DNA from: Intoshia linei
Taxonomy: Eukaryota > Orthonectida > Rhopaluridae
Direction: 5' to 3'
Length of the DNA: 64,000 bases
Assembly (NCBI GenBank): GCA_001642005.1
Contig: LWCA01000024.1
Location: forward strand, 1 to 64,000
Shown here piece after piece: positions 35,401 through 54,645 of this stretch. Every line of letters begins with the position of its first letter. Positions within the stretch are counted from its first letter, which is position 1. The notes below the pieces were generated by a model, which saw nothing but the letters and a program-made list of their open reading frames with translations, searched no databases and had not been told where the DNA came from. The translations under genes were made by a program, and so were the position numbers.

Positions 35401-37011
35401 ATTTTTTTCAAAATTTAAAAGATAAAGAAAAAAAACTTAAATTAATCAAATTAAATAATCAGGTTTATTTACATTATTTACATTACATTGTATTAATACA
35501 CATGTAATGTACTATATCAATTAAAAAGTAAATGAGTTTTACAAATTTAAACAATAATTCAGATTCATTCTGGTGATTGGTCCAACGTGGTCATAAATAA
35601 GAAAGTAATTGCAGTATTAAATAAAAATAAAAATAATGATGCAATATTGGAAGCAATAAGATGCAAAATAAAAGATTACGACTCAAAAATAGTAGAAATT
35701 GATCAATTTGTATCTAAAAACGTTCTGACTCTGAAAAATTTAAAATTTTCATTTGAAACAAAATTACAAAATTTTGATAAAAGAAATTTCGCAAATTATT
35801 TTTTGGTAATTTATTAATTTTATATTGAAAATGTTAATATTTTTAAACTTTATATTTTTAAAAAAAAATGTAGAAAATGGATGAAAAATTAAGAAATTAT
35901 CAACAAATTGTAAAAAGTGTTTACGAATATAAATTGGCTTATGAGAGACTGTCTAAAAATAAAAAAGTGTCATATATGCAAAATTTGAATCACTTTTTCA
36001 AAAAATTTCATTCCTTTATTAGCAATTATCTAATTTTCTTTAGCAAATATCAAAAACATATAAACGTACATTTTTAACTTTAATTTAATTGTAGTTAAAT
36101 TTATTTAGATTGATAAAACTTTCAATGTTGTTAAATGGAAATGGAATTTTCTGCAGTGGTGTGAGAATAATGACTTTGATATACATGATATTTTTCATAG
36201 TAGAGCTCACAGTCGGTTGACGAGAAGAGAGTTTATTGAAGCAATTATTGATACTAGTAAATATAATAACGTAAATAATTTACACATTTATAGAATTTCC
36301 TTCGACTAGATATGAATTGAATAAATTGGCCAATAATTTTCATTTGGATGATATTTTAACTTTTATGAATTGCAAAAAATTTACAAATTTTTTAAATAAA
36401 GTAATTAAAACTTTTCCATTTTGTTTTCCATCATATTGTATTTAGGATACTGACACTGACTTTACACCCAAACTTAATTGCTCAATATGCAACAAAAATT
36501 TTTATATTGAATCACTATCCAATGATAGATATACGGTTTTTCATTAGTATAATTTTATTATTTATAGATTAAAAAATTCAACAATGTTCAATTTATCAAA
36601 ATACTAAAAAGTGGAATAATGGTACGTGTGGGTGGTGGTTGGGAAGATATTTTGCATTACTTGAATCGTACTGATCCTTGTCGAATTAAAGGTACAATTT
36701 TATATTTGTTTAAGATTTTTAATTAGATAGTGCCCGATACGAACTTGATAAATCCAATTTACCAGAATTTCGGAATAGTATCACGGATAGCGGTAATTTT
36801 AAATTTATAAATTACAATTATACATTTAGATACATCAACAATTATTTCAAGTGTATCTGGTGATTCAAAAAGTACTGTAAATAGCCTGGATAAAATCATT
36901 AAAGTCAAAAATTGTCGTTTAAATTACAAAAACAAGAATCGTATTATTCTAATAAATTATAATAAAGAAATACGAGATACTATTGCAATGAAACATTTGA
37001 TTGGAAATTAA
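20435..37011 (+). CDS. Spectraplakin (MACF1/dystonin/Shot family), highly reduced
   Basis: An actin-microtubule cross-linker. My model has 28 exons and 2,973 aa: 20435-20546, 20592-20653, 20702-20791, 20931-21008, 21048-21140, 22402-22571, 23159-23277, 23854-23954, 24085-24147, 24185-24277, 24544-25038, 25097-25141, 25175-25339, 26228-26332, 27336-27476, 27519-27653, 27688-27723, 28012-28187, 28312-33598, 35259-35462, 35563-35805, 35874-36065, 36109-36256, 36294-36400, 36446-36535, 36568-36691, 36727-36792, 36830-37011. Phase is consistent throughout and total length divides by three. CH1 shows [25 protein letters not shown] and [21 protein letters not shown]2 shows [16 protein letters not shown]. 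Helical rod-like segments follow. One 5.3-kb exon (about 1,762 codons) is Asn/Lys/Ser/Asp-rich and has no recognised domain. The C-terminus has EF-hand relics ([19 protein letters not shown], collinear with MACF1) and a GAS2 domain with IMVRVGGGW and NRTDPCR. Typical spectraplakins exceed 5,000 aa. Alternative: the long exon could belong to a separate transcript, but in-frame splicing on both sides argues for one gene. Confidence 0.85.
21141..22401 (+). other. Spectraplakin intron with repeats
   Basis: 1.26-kb intron between CH1 and CH2. Contains an inverted TIR-family left arm (about 21420-21580), and at 21955-22000 and 22021-22075 sequences resembling Tc1/pogo terminal repeats (complement CAGTAGACACGCGAAAAGTG; CAGTATTCTCTCCACAATTC). 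Confidence 0.5.
22572..23158 (+). other. Spectraplakin intron with TIR-family fragment
   Basis: An inverted left arm of the TIR family occupies about 22780-22975 (GACCGTGAAGAACTTAATTT, AAACTGTAT, GGTAACACACGCACAGACA). The rest is AT-rich without signal. Confidence 0.5.
23304..23400 (+). mobile_element. hAT-type terminal end inside spectraplakin intron
   Basis: CAGGGATAGGCAACATTCTG followed by GCGGGCCGGATTG is a widespread hAT left-end sequence. The right end was not located within the 576-bp intron 23278-23853; the end coordinate is nominal. Confidence 0.5.
25340..26227 (+). other. Spectraplakin intron with two repeat insertions
   Basis: Contains a GTAC-palindrome family copy (25795-25925) and immediately after it a hAT-like left end (AGTGGTTCCCAAACTTG at 25937). 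No exon needed here because flanking exons join in phase 0. Confidence 0.55.
25795..25925 (+). repeat. GTAC-palindrome repeat family copy
   Basis: Starts GTTATGTACTAAGTACAAAC followed by AGCACCTAGCTTTGACG. Aligns over its length with the inverted copy at 8610-8760 and over its first 50-90 bp with 5527-5620, 33790-33850, 62655-62760 and 63745-63785. All share a GTAC-N3-GTAC palindrome (or a one-base variant), then ACAAACAG and CTAG. No coding potential. Class unknown. Confidence 0.65.
26333..27335 (+). other. Spectraplakin intron with TIR-family fragment
   Basis: About 26860-27130 matches the TIR family in inverted orientation, including two successive modules (GTTTTGATCGTGAAGAT and TTTTTGACCTTGAAGGACTT) and the AACTGGAACGAACAAATAAA arm. 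Confidence 0.5.
34119..34958 (+). mobile_element. CCTTACTT-TIR family element, copy B
   Basis: Left end CCTTACTTAAATAATATGC and a right end AAGTAAGG at 34951-34958. Internally it is nearly identical to copy A over about 250 bp (34370-34560), suggesting recent activity. It is interrupted by the N at 34800 with about 75 bp repeated on both sides. Confidence 0.7.
34800..34800. other. Single-N assembly join
   Basis: The only ambiguous base in the window. The 75 bp before and after it repeat the same element sequence (TCAACCCGAGAAATCTTTGC onward), as expected of two contig ends overlapping in a repeat. Confidence 0.85.
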
Positions 37012-37052
37012 GAAATTATTATATTAAATATTTATTCTGATACAATTTTGAT
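37012..37052. other. 41-bp convergent intergenic gap
   Basis: Spectraplakin (+) stops at 37011 and the CELF gene (-) stops at 37053, so the two 3' UTRs must overlap or be extremely short. Confidence 0.8.
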
Positions 37053-40000
37053 TTAATCACTGTTTTGATCATGTAGTTTTTTCTTCTTTAGTTGTACTTT
37101 TAATCTTTTATTGCAAATTCTATATCCATTCATATTCTTAATGGCGACATGGGCTGAATTTTCATTATCAAAACTCACAAACCCGAAACATTTGGATAAT
37201 AACGTGTGTTTGTCGACAAAAACTTTTACTGATATAATTTTACCAAAAATGCTAAACATTTTGCTCAAGTCTACATCTTTCACATATTGCGGTAAATAAT
37301 ATATGAAAAGGTTAGATTTTTCTGGACCTTCTATTTGTCTTTCGTAGTAGTATAACTGTTCGTTTTTAGATACATTATTCAATTCAGGATTTTTTATGAC
37401 GAGATTTATAGTCTACATTCAAATTTTAATTTATATAAATATAAAAAACTTTGTTATTTTGCAGAATACCGCCATAATTTCCCAACCTTGATGTTTCTTG
37501 TATGAGAGATACGGTCAATGATAAATTGTTATGGGTAGAATAATTTTTCATTATATCCACTGCGTTTTCAGCATTGCTCACATTTTCATATTCTATTATT
37601 GCGTATTCTAGCATTTAAATATTAAAATAATATACATTATGTACATTTACTTTTTTTTTTATGTAGATTGTTATATAGTTTACAATATATTAACGGTCCA
37701 AATTGACCAAATAATAATTTTAATTTACTTTCATTAACTTGACAAGACAAATTTCCAATATATATTTTTTTATCTAAAAATTTATTTTATATAAATTTTA
37801 TATATTTTTATAATTATCTAAAAGTGTACCATATTTTATGCCCACGGTCCCCTAGACCGTAGGTATAAGGTGGGTTGTGTACTTTTTTTATTTGATTACC
37901 AAAAAGTTTAGTTATCAGTATAAAATAAAATGATTTTATTGAAGCTTATTGTGCTAGCAGTAGGTCCGGAACAGATGGAAAGTATAGGCTCCCTATAAAA
38001 ATTTTTAAAAAAATTGGATCTATATGCACTGCTTTTTTATACTACTTAGACGGCACTAATTGTAATTTTAATAGAACATTTTATTATAAGATAATTTGGT
38101 ATACTAATGAATTTTCATTCTTTTCCAGTATTACCTATTAATAAATTAAAAAAATAGGCCGTCATGATTGTAGGCCCGGACCAAATGACACCCCAAGTTT
38201 TTCATATTTTTCATATTCAGTGCATTGTACTTTGTAATGGGTGAGTCGTACTGGCTGAGTAAATATATAGTTGGAAAATATAGAAATGCTAACAATTTTC
38301 AAATTTTAAAAAACGCAGTGATAATATAGTTAAGACAATAATAATGATAACCCCATAAGGCTTAGAATTGTCAATTTTATATTTTTTCCTATGCAATGCA
38401 CTAGTTAATTAATCAAGTTAAGAAAAAGTTAATCAAATAATCATAAGGGTTATACAACAAACAAAGTAAAAACAATCCAATCATAAAAATTATCATAAAT
38501 AGCATAAATCCAGAAAAAATAAAATTATAAAAACCTATTTTGTCATTTTCAATGTGATGAATCATCACTGAATATATAAACTCAATTTTTACCAATTTAA
38601 TTAATACTTAAAAATACCAATTATGTATCAATTATTAACGAAATCAGCACTTTATAAACATATTTCAGGCGAATTTAACCAATATTGCAATTGGATTGTA
38701 ATTAATATAAAAATAATAATAACAAAGTTGTATTAATTTTAGTTTTGTTGTAGTTTTTATTTAAATTTTATTTAAAATGTTTTGAAAATGAGAATTTGAA
38801 AGTTAAAAATTGCGAAGGAATGAATTATATAGATTTTCACCCATATTTATTTATTAGAAATGTGTAGACGTTCAATGCACATTTTTTTAAAATTGTAGGA
38901 TCAATATTTACATTTTCAATTTTTATTTTAATCAAAATATTTAAAAAATATTGGTTGATAATATATTAAAAATTATTTTTCACCGGGAATGCGTAGATTT
39001 CTGAGGTTGAAATTTTGTATTTATATCAACTGGAATAAACTCTATCAAAACAATCTTCTTTTTATTAATTTTCGGACCGTTAATTATTTCACATTTTTTG
39101 TTTTACAATTTGTTGATAAAATATTTCGGAAAAAAATATATAAATACTTAAATGCTTTTTTCACAGTGAAGGCGTCACTTAATCAGATTGAAATTTTTTG
39201 TGTGTGTTAAAAGGATACAATTGTACCACCTGTATTTTTTTTAATTCTCGGGCTGTTTTCATAAAAAAAAAGTAATTTGGGGTTTTCTCGCTGAAGATAT
39301 ATTTTGTTTAAATTTAAATTTATAATAATATTTATGATTTTAAAATCCGTATCAGAGTATCTATTTTTTTAAATTCTCGAACTCGTTTGATTTTCAAAAA
39401 AAAGGACAATTGGGCTTTTTGATCTGTAAGATGTGAGTTTAGAAGGTAAAAATTTATTTAGCTAACACTCCTGAAAAAACTGTAATTGAAATGTGGACTT
39501 TATAAAATTCTAAGACTGGTAGTTCTAAGATTGAAATAAACGGTAACACACAGACAAACAAATATTGCATAACATTATATTAGTAAGGATGTACTAATTT
39601 TTAAAGTGGGAAGTTTTTTATAAGAAAAAGCCATTATACCCCTTGTAAATTATACACCCTGATGATTGCGATGACTTCATTTTAAGAAGTAAATATCTAA
39701 ATGCATTTTTTCCATCTAGCTAGGTTAATTTTAAGGTTAGTTATGAATTAAAAAATTTAATTGGATAAACTAAAATATGCCAATCTTAGCTTTAACTAAA
39801 TCAGCGATTATTAAAATTTAGAATATAAATTATCAGCGACCAATTAGGAGGCCTAGTCCTTTTTAAATAAGCACTACATGAAGATTTTTAAAATGCACCT
39901 TTCTCATAATATCGACAAGTATAACTGATATAATGAGCTAATCAGATAATTATCAATGATTTTAAGAGAGTTTACTATGACTTTTGATGATTTTCTCCTT

Positions 40001-41690
40001 TTCACAAATATTTTTAATAATCACTCCTACAACCACAAAATTTGGCAAATTTAAAATTTTTCAGATAATTCAATTTGTATAAAATATATTATATATTCAA
40101 TTTGTTCGTAACGTTTCATGTAATAATGAATTGAAGGTATCTCCAGGAAAAACAAATGTTATAGAAATGTAAATACCAGAAATAGCACAAACAAACATGG
40201 ATATAGATTTTGAAAGATATAAATTTTTAAAACTAGATAATGTAGTATTTTCTCTTAAACAAAAAAAAAATATAGTAGCCTTTGGAACATCAAAATTAAA
40301 ACGAAAAACTTTTCCAAATGATAAGCCAAATAATAAATTTGGCATTGAAATGTGTCCAATTCGAGGACAATCTAATATAGCTCCAGGGCATTACAATAAT
40401 GATCAAGTAATTTTATTAATTGATTCCATTATTGATTTTGAAAATTGAATGTAGTTTTAGTAAAAAAATATCAAATTAATTACCTATTTTTTATATTCAC
40501 TTTTGGTAAATAAACATAAGATAAATTTTTCCACTCTTGCACAAAAAAATACTTGTATCTATTTATAGAAAGATATTACTTTTTTCTATCGATAAATGAA
40601 CAAGTCAACTTTATATATTGGTTATAATTATGAATTATAATGTACATAGAAAACGGAATTTGGCTATTATATCGACAATATGGTAAACAGCACTAAGGGT
40701 TATAGTATGGGAGCCAGGACAACAAAACGATTTTTTAGTTCAATGAAAAATGTTTGTTTTAGTAAAAATGATCAATTAATTAAAATAGGACGTTACGCCT
40801 GCACCAGGAGAATACCAAAATTTTCATGTGAAAAAACAAACCGCATTAAAACCGTTCAATAGTGGAAGTCAAAGATTTTCAAAAGAAATTAAAAGCACAT
40901 GTCCAGGGTATGCATAATTAATCAACATAACGAATAAAATGTAGTGTTGGAACCTACAATGTCGAATTGAGTGGCCACAAAGAAATCAAATGGCCACAGA
41001 GATTCTTGTCAAAACCTTTAATACCAGAAACCACCCAAAGAGGAATAATAATCTGCAACAATGATAAACTCCCTTCAACTAAATTGGAAAAACGATATAA
41101 TCGCCACTTGGCATATTTAAAATTATATTATTAAACTAACCTTGCTTCGTGTTTATTATAGCTGGTTTAATGTATATTGGAGACGATATCTAATATAATC
41201 CTTTACTAATTAAATTTAGAAATTTACCCCTTCAAAATGAAACTTGTCATGTAAAGTTTCCATTGTGGCAATAGCCGAAAAGTTGTTATAATAAGTAAGG
41301 AAACAACAACCTAAAAAATAAATACTACATAAAAAAGACAACCTTTGCTTTGATTAGTTTCTTTAGATCTCAAAATTTTCAAATTATAAATTTTTCCAAA
41401 TTTTGAAAATAATTTACTCAACTGAAATTCATTGATATTACGAGGTATTTGACCGACAAATAGTTTTATAAAATTTTGAGGTTGATTCAATTTTTTTTTA
41501 TTTTTAAATCTATAATATTTTACCAATCTGAAAATTTCAAAATGACTTACTCATTGAATCTATACATATAGTAGGCACTTTCAACCGAATTCACATTATC
41601 TTTTTTCAATTTTTCCGTCAAATTATGATGAGTTTGTAATCTATTTAAATACTTATACAAATTTAAATTTTCATTCCCTTTTTCAATCAT
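37053..41690 (-). CDS. CELF/Bruno-like RNA-binding protein with three RRMs
   Basis: CELF proteins regulate splicing, translation and decay through U/G-rich RNA. Seven exons (41690-41551, 41527-41343, 41310-41228, 37851-37830, 37773-37651, 37607-37450, 37412-37053) give 356 aa in consistent phase; human CELFs are about 490-520 aa. RRM1: [38 protein letters not shown]2: [32 protein letters not shown], quite diverged. RRM3: [36 protein letters not shown] and [11 protein letters not shown], closely CELF-like. The long linker between RRM2 and RRM3 of other CELFs is cut to about 40 residues. A 22-nt microexon (GTVGIKY) supplies the end of RRM1 and restores phase; it is the least certain piece. The first intron set includes one of 23 nt (41528-41550). 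The 3.4-kb intron 37852-41227 contains the Pitchfork gene and a transposon. Confidence 0.85.
38440..39588 (-). mobile_element. CCTTACTT-TIR family element, copy C (long form)
   Basis: Left terminus (complement of TAGTAAGG) at 39588; modules follow leftwards. The segment 38440-38640 corresponds to 8270-8440 and encodes, on the minus strand, a hydrophobic peptide ([20 protein letters not shown]...[14 protein letters not shown]) whose frame is open in this copy and interrupted in the other. This may be a remnant of an element-encoded membrane protein or chance. Confidence 0.65.
40197..41134 (+). CDS. CIMAP3: Pitchfork / ciliary microtubule-associated protein 3
   Basis: Pitchfork acts at the base of cilia and belongs to the SHIPPO-repeat-like ciliary proteins. 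Four exons (40197-40406, 40650-40751, 40789-40907, 40945-41134) give 206 aa (human 191). Matches in order: [20 protein letters not shown] with [13 protein letters not shown] (first PGxY-like repeat), [40 protein letters not shown], and the C-terminal [14 protein letters not shown] that is diagnostic of the family. It lies entirely inside the CELF intron on the opposite strand, with its stop 94 bp from the next CELF exon. Its presence implies the organism makes cilia. Confidence 0.88.
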
Positions 41691-41904
41691 TGCAAAAGAA
41701 TTTAAATGTTTGGTAGATTAATTTTTAATATTATCTTATAATTAGAAAGATCAAAGTAAAATATCAAAAAGGTGCACCTAATTATATCAAAATGTACCGA
41801 TAACAATTTACTCGTCTGAAATAAATCAGACGGCATGTGTATGACACTAAATTAAAGTAAATTTATTGGACAAATAAAACAAAATGCATACATAAATATT
41901 CACA

Positions 41905-42542
41905 CTAATGTAAAGGTCCACTTCGACTAAGCACATGCAAGAGTCTATAAATGTTGACGCTGTTACCATGCATGGCATCAGATATTGTTTGATCCAAATG
42001 AATTTCAATAAAATTGATTGAATAATAAAAAATGTAAAATAAAAGAGCTGGTTTCAGGATGGAATATGATAAATATCCAGTATTGTTCACATCCATCATT
42101 TGTAAAGACTTGGCCAATTTCAAAAATCTGTCAAACCAACCTTCTTCCATACGAAATTGTTGAATGTAAGGTGAATATTTTTTTATTTCGTTGTGCATGT
42201 TGAAATCAGCGGTTACTTCATTTTGCATAGGAATTTTTTCAATTTCAAATTTTTCTGTATCAGGTACTGGGTTAAAAGATGCATCTAATTTTTCAGTTTG
42301 AATTTTAGGTTCATATGTTTGATAGTATGGTGATTCTTTTTTTGTCTGAGTTTTCTAAAATTGATGTATAACTTAGCATTAATTATAACGTATGCTATTT
42401 ATTTTTTGAATATTCAGATATTTTATGTTTTTTTGATGCATCAATCTCAAATTACCTCGGTTTCATAATCTTGGTTATAAGGACTAAAATAGTATCCAAT
42501 GTAATCGTGGCAACTAAATTTTTTATAACACGTAAATGGCAT
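41905..42542 (-). CDS. Small unrecognised protein with EF-hand-like motif
   Basis: Two exons (42542-42456, 42354-41905) give 178 aa. The N-terminal half is Tyr/Glu/Lys-rich (MPFTCYKKFSCHDYIGYYF, KESPYYQTYEPKIQTEKLD). The middle, GWFDRFLKLAKSLQMMDVNNTGYLSYSIL, looks like one EF-hand helix-loop-helix (DVNNTGYLS). The end is VNIYRLLHVLSRSGPLH. Its start codon is only 11 bp from the stop of the upstream gene on the same strand, suggesting a common transcript. Function not recognised. Confidence 0.6.
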
Positions 42543-42553
42543 ATTTCCAAAAA

Positions 42554-45536
42554 TTACTTAATTAATCCGTATTTTGTAGAACATTTTTGAAAAACTTTGT
42601 CAATTTCGTCTAGATCGAGATTTTTATTAATTTGCATGTGTGTACTTATAATCTAAATGTTTCAATTACATTTTAATTAAATTTTGCCAATGCAAAAAAA
42701 TTTATATAAGATAAATTAATATTTACATACTTGATGTTATGAAGTAAATATTAACCGATTTTATTTTTTAAAAGCATATTAAAAAATATAAAATTGAGTC
42801 ATACACAAAATGGTTTTTTATCGTTTTAAAAAAAGTATCAAAAGTTGACACCGTAGTGACTAACTTATAAGTTAGTTCAGAGGATAGAGAGAAAACAAAA
42901 TTTTACTTTGTATTCTAAGATTTAAATTTTATTTCGTTTAATAAATATAGTTCCGTAGTGAATTATTTTTATCTTGTATATTGCAGGGATGCCAAACCTG
43001 TCGATTGCGGATGATTTTCTAGTGAATCTCCAAAGTTAAAAAATTATAAAAAGTTTTTTATTTTAATAATACTCGTTAAAATGATCTCTATTTTAAAAAA
43101 ATTATTTTTAATATTGTTCAAATTCAAAGTTAAAAAAATATATGGATTAGTTCACTATTTCTTAAACTAGGTTTTGCCAATAATTTTCAAATATACAGCG
43201 AAAGTGCTACGAATTATTCCGAATTTAAATTTTTAATTGTGTTCCGCAAGACGATTTTTTTGAAATAGGTTCCGATTAGATACGTTTTTCTAGACAATTT
43301 TTAGTGCATGGGTTTTTAACCTTTTTCTATTTGGCACCCAAAAAGATAAATAAACTTAAAGTGAAAAATGTAATAGTAAAACTATGGTAACAAAAAATTT
43401 CTAGGTTAAATGCCTTTAAATTTCAATTAGGAATTATTTTTTAACATAAAAAACCCTGTGATTTATCTATTTATTCTAGTATTTATCAATATAATTTATT
43501 TTAGTGAATCCATAACGAATATAACTATCACTCTATTTACTTTTTTTGACATACATGTATGTTAATATTTATATATTAAAATATTTAATATTTAAAAATG
43601 TTAAATTAATAAAAAGAATTTGGCATTATATTAACTTTATTTTCGAAAATTAATTGAAGATTAAAAGATATAGCTGTAAAATGATTTTTATTTAAAAATT
43701 TTCTGCACCCCAAAAACTGGTTTGGAACCCCTGGGTGCAGGAAACCCAGGTTAAGAACCAATGTATTAGTGGATCGTCATTCATTCAAAAATTTTAAAAT
43801 CGATCGCATCAAAAAAATTTGGTCTTCCCTTCTCTTCTGGTGTATTGCATATCGGGTCGGAATAGAATATAAGAGTAGGGGCATTTTACAGTATTTACAT
43901 GTTAATAATATTTTTTATCAAAATTTTCACAAATATAAAGCATAGTGCCACGTCAAATCGTACATATAATGGTAAATTAACCTCATGAGCCATGATGACT
44001 TTAATTTAAAAAATTTTACAAAAAAATAAATATGGATTGTTTAATTGAAAGTATACAAAAAGTAATTAAATTTCATATTTAATTATATTTTTTCGAATAA
44101 AATTAAGGAGAAACAATGCTTGTCAAGTATACGAACCGGACATACAAGGACATACTTTTTGGCTGAGCTCACTTAGAATTTGGTGGCTACCAGATAGTAT
44201 CGGTTGAGAAACACTGATGTACATAAATAAAAAAATTGAAGGGCGATTAGGTGAGAAAACTCTACCCTAATGTACATTTACACTAGTAAAAGGAAGAGAG
44301 AAATGTGATAATAAATGTAAGAATATAATAATCATGATTGTAATAGATCAACTTAACAATATAAAAACAAAATTTGAAGCATAATATATAAAATTTATTA
44401 CCTCTTAATTAAATAAAATTTATTGCCAATCTGATTTACTGATCTCATTTCAAACAATTTAAAATAACAAACTGTACGAACAAATTTTTAAAATTTACCC
44501 AGTTAATGCACGCGATATTCTATTAACATGTAAATAGAATAATGTAATCAAATATATATTATAGTAACATCTAATTGGATTAATATTTTACATTTTCTAC
44601 TCTTTCCCCTTAATTATAATAAACTTAAATAACCCAAAAGCTTGTTCACGTGAAAATTAAATTATTTTAAAATGATAAGTTAGTAAACGAATATACGTGT
44701 TTTGAATTTGATTTTTTAATTGAGAAAAATTGACTTATTATAGTGACTCGCGAAAATTTTGATTATTAATTTTTTTAAAATATCGAAATATATGATAATA
44801 AATTATGTTCACAATATAAAATAAAAATAATTTAACATACTTGGTATTTGGTGAAGTAGTTACACTTGGAAGTATCTATTAAACTGAACAATCGCTCAAG
44901 TTTTGTTTTTTCGTCATCAAAATTAGAAATATCATTGAGTCTAAAAAAGCTTTATTATACTAAAATAAAAACTTACGAGGAAATTGGTGTATTTTGACAA
45001 CTAGCTATAAAAGCCAAAAATTTAGTAAAATTGACATTACCAAAATTATCGCAAAATTCAATAGATGCAATTCTTAACAGACCTTCGTCGTATTTCACCT
45101 AATTTTTAAAAACCAATGACAAATTAAATACCTTGTTTATAGTCAATGTTTGCAAAAATGAATCAATAGGACAAAAGTCTCCCTCCAGTTGATTATATTC
45201 TAATAAATCATAAAAAATTTTTTTCATGCTTGTATCGTTAAAATATTTGACGGTCGATCTAATATCAAATCGTAAAGAAAGACTGTTGACTGCTGGACGC
45301 TTGGTAATTGTTTTCATATTGTTTAGATCAAAATTTTGATTCTAAATATTTAGTAAGGCAAGTAAATGTATACCGTAGAATTGCTAAAATTGAAATTATA
45401 TTAAAACAATGTAACAACCTATCATTTCGAATAACTGTGGGTATATCCGGTTCCGGGTATTGCATTTTAGCAATTTCAGACTAAAAAAATTGGTAAAAAT
45501 AAAAGTAGTATATACTCTTCTTCCTCGTTTGGGCAT
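42554..45536 (-). CDS. Divergent four-lobe EF-hand-like protein
   Basis: Seven exons (45536-45516, 45480-45419, 45383-45374, 45341-45132, 45098-44977, 44940-44841, 42652-42554) join in phase to 207 aa. The arrangement of helices (MKKIFYDLLEYNQ, GLLRIASIEF-CDNFGNVNFTKFLAFIA, TKLERLFSLIDTSKCNYFTKYQ, INKNLDLDEIDKVFQKC) resembles a calmodulin/CIB-type EF-hand protein, but most calcium-binding loop residues are replaced. Exon 3 is only 10 nt in this model; it and the first 7-codon exon are uncertain. The last intron (42653-44840, 2.2 kb) is full of repeats. The reading frame is closed 11 bp before the next gene starts. Confidence 0.6.
42653..44840 (-). other. Large intron with hAT-type repeats
   Basis: Contains a hAT left end (CAGGGATGCCAAACCTG at 42984), a complete hAT-type MITE (43307-43763) and a hAT right end (GTTGAGAAACACTG to about 44212). 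No exon of the host gene is required inside because flanking exons join in phase 0. Confidence 0.55.
43307..43763. mobile_element. hAT-type MITE with near-perfect 8-bp duplication
   Basis: 457 bp with ends CATGGGTTTTTAACC and (complement) CATTGGTTCTTAACC, flanked by TTTTAGTG and TATTAGTG (7 of 8 identical). A related right end (AAGGTTAAGAACCCATG) occurs at about 54340-54356. Confidence 0.8.
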
Positions 45537-45886
45537 TTACTGAAATGAATTTCTTCAATATTGATTAATATGTATTAATGAGTAAATAATATAGAATTAA
45601 ATGTACATAGATTCATTACCACACAAATGAATGTTTTGAGTCAAAAACTTTGAATTGAAAATAGGACGTGAAATTAGTTAATGTAAACCAAACTAATGTC
45701 AATTATAAATATAATTTATCCAATAAACAAAATAAAAATATAAATTATAAAATCATTAACCCAATTTAATTAAAAATTAAATGGATATTTTCAACAGATT
45801 CAGAATGATTAGCACTAATCAATAACAAAAGTAGTGATAAGAATTTTAATCTTTAATTAACAACATAAATTATACAAATTACTTGG
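45537..45886. other. Spacer between SMC3 stop and EF-hand gene start
   Basis: 350 bp, AT-rich; no feature recognised. Both neighbours are on the minus strand, so it must hold the SMC3 3' end and the downstream gene's 5' region. Confidence 0.5.

Positions 45887-54645
<8,759 letters not shown>

Larger units (their letters stand above)
37852..41227 (-). other. CELF intron containing a nested gene and repeats
   Basis: 3,376 bp. Contains, on the plus strand, the complete Pitchfork gene (40197-41134), TIR-family copy C (about 38440-39588, inverted) and, at about 37960-38040, a copy of a repeat also seen inverted near 52160-52252 (AGGTCCGGAACAGATGGAAA versus GACCCGAAATAGATGGAAA). Confidence 0.75.
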
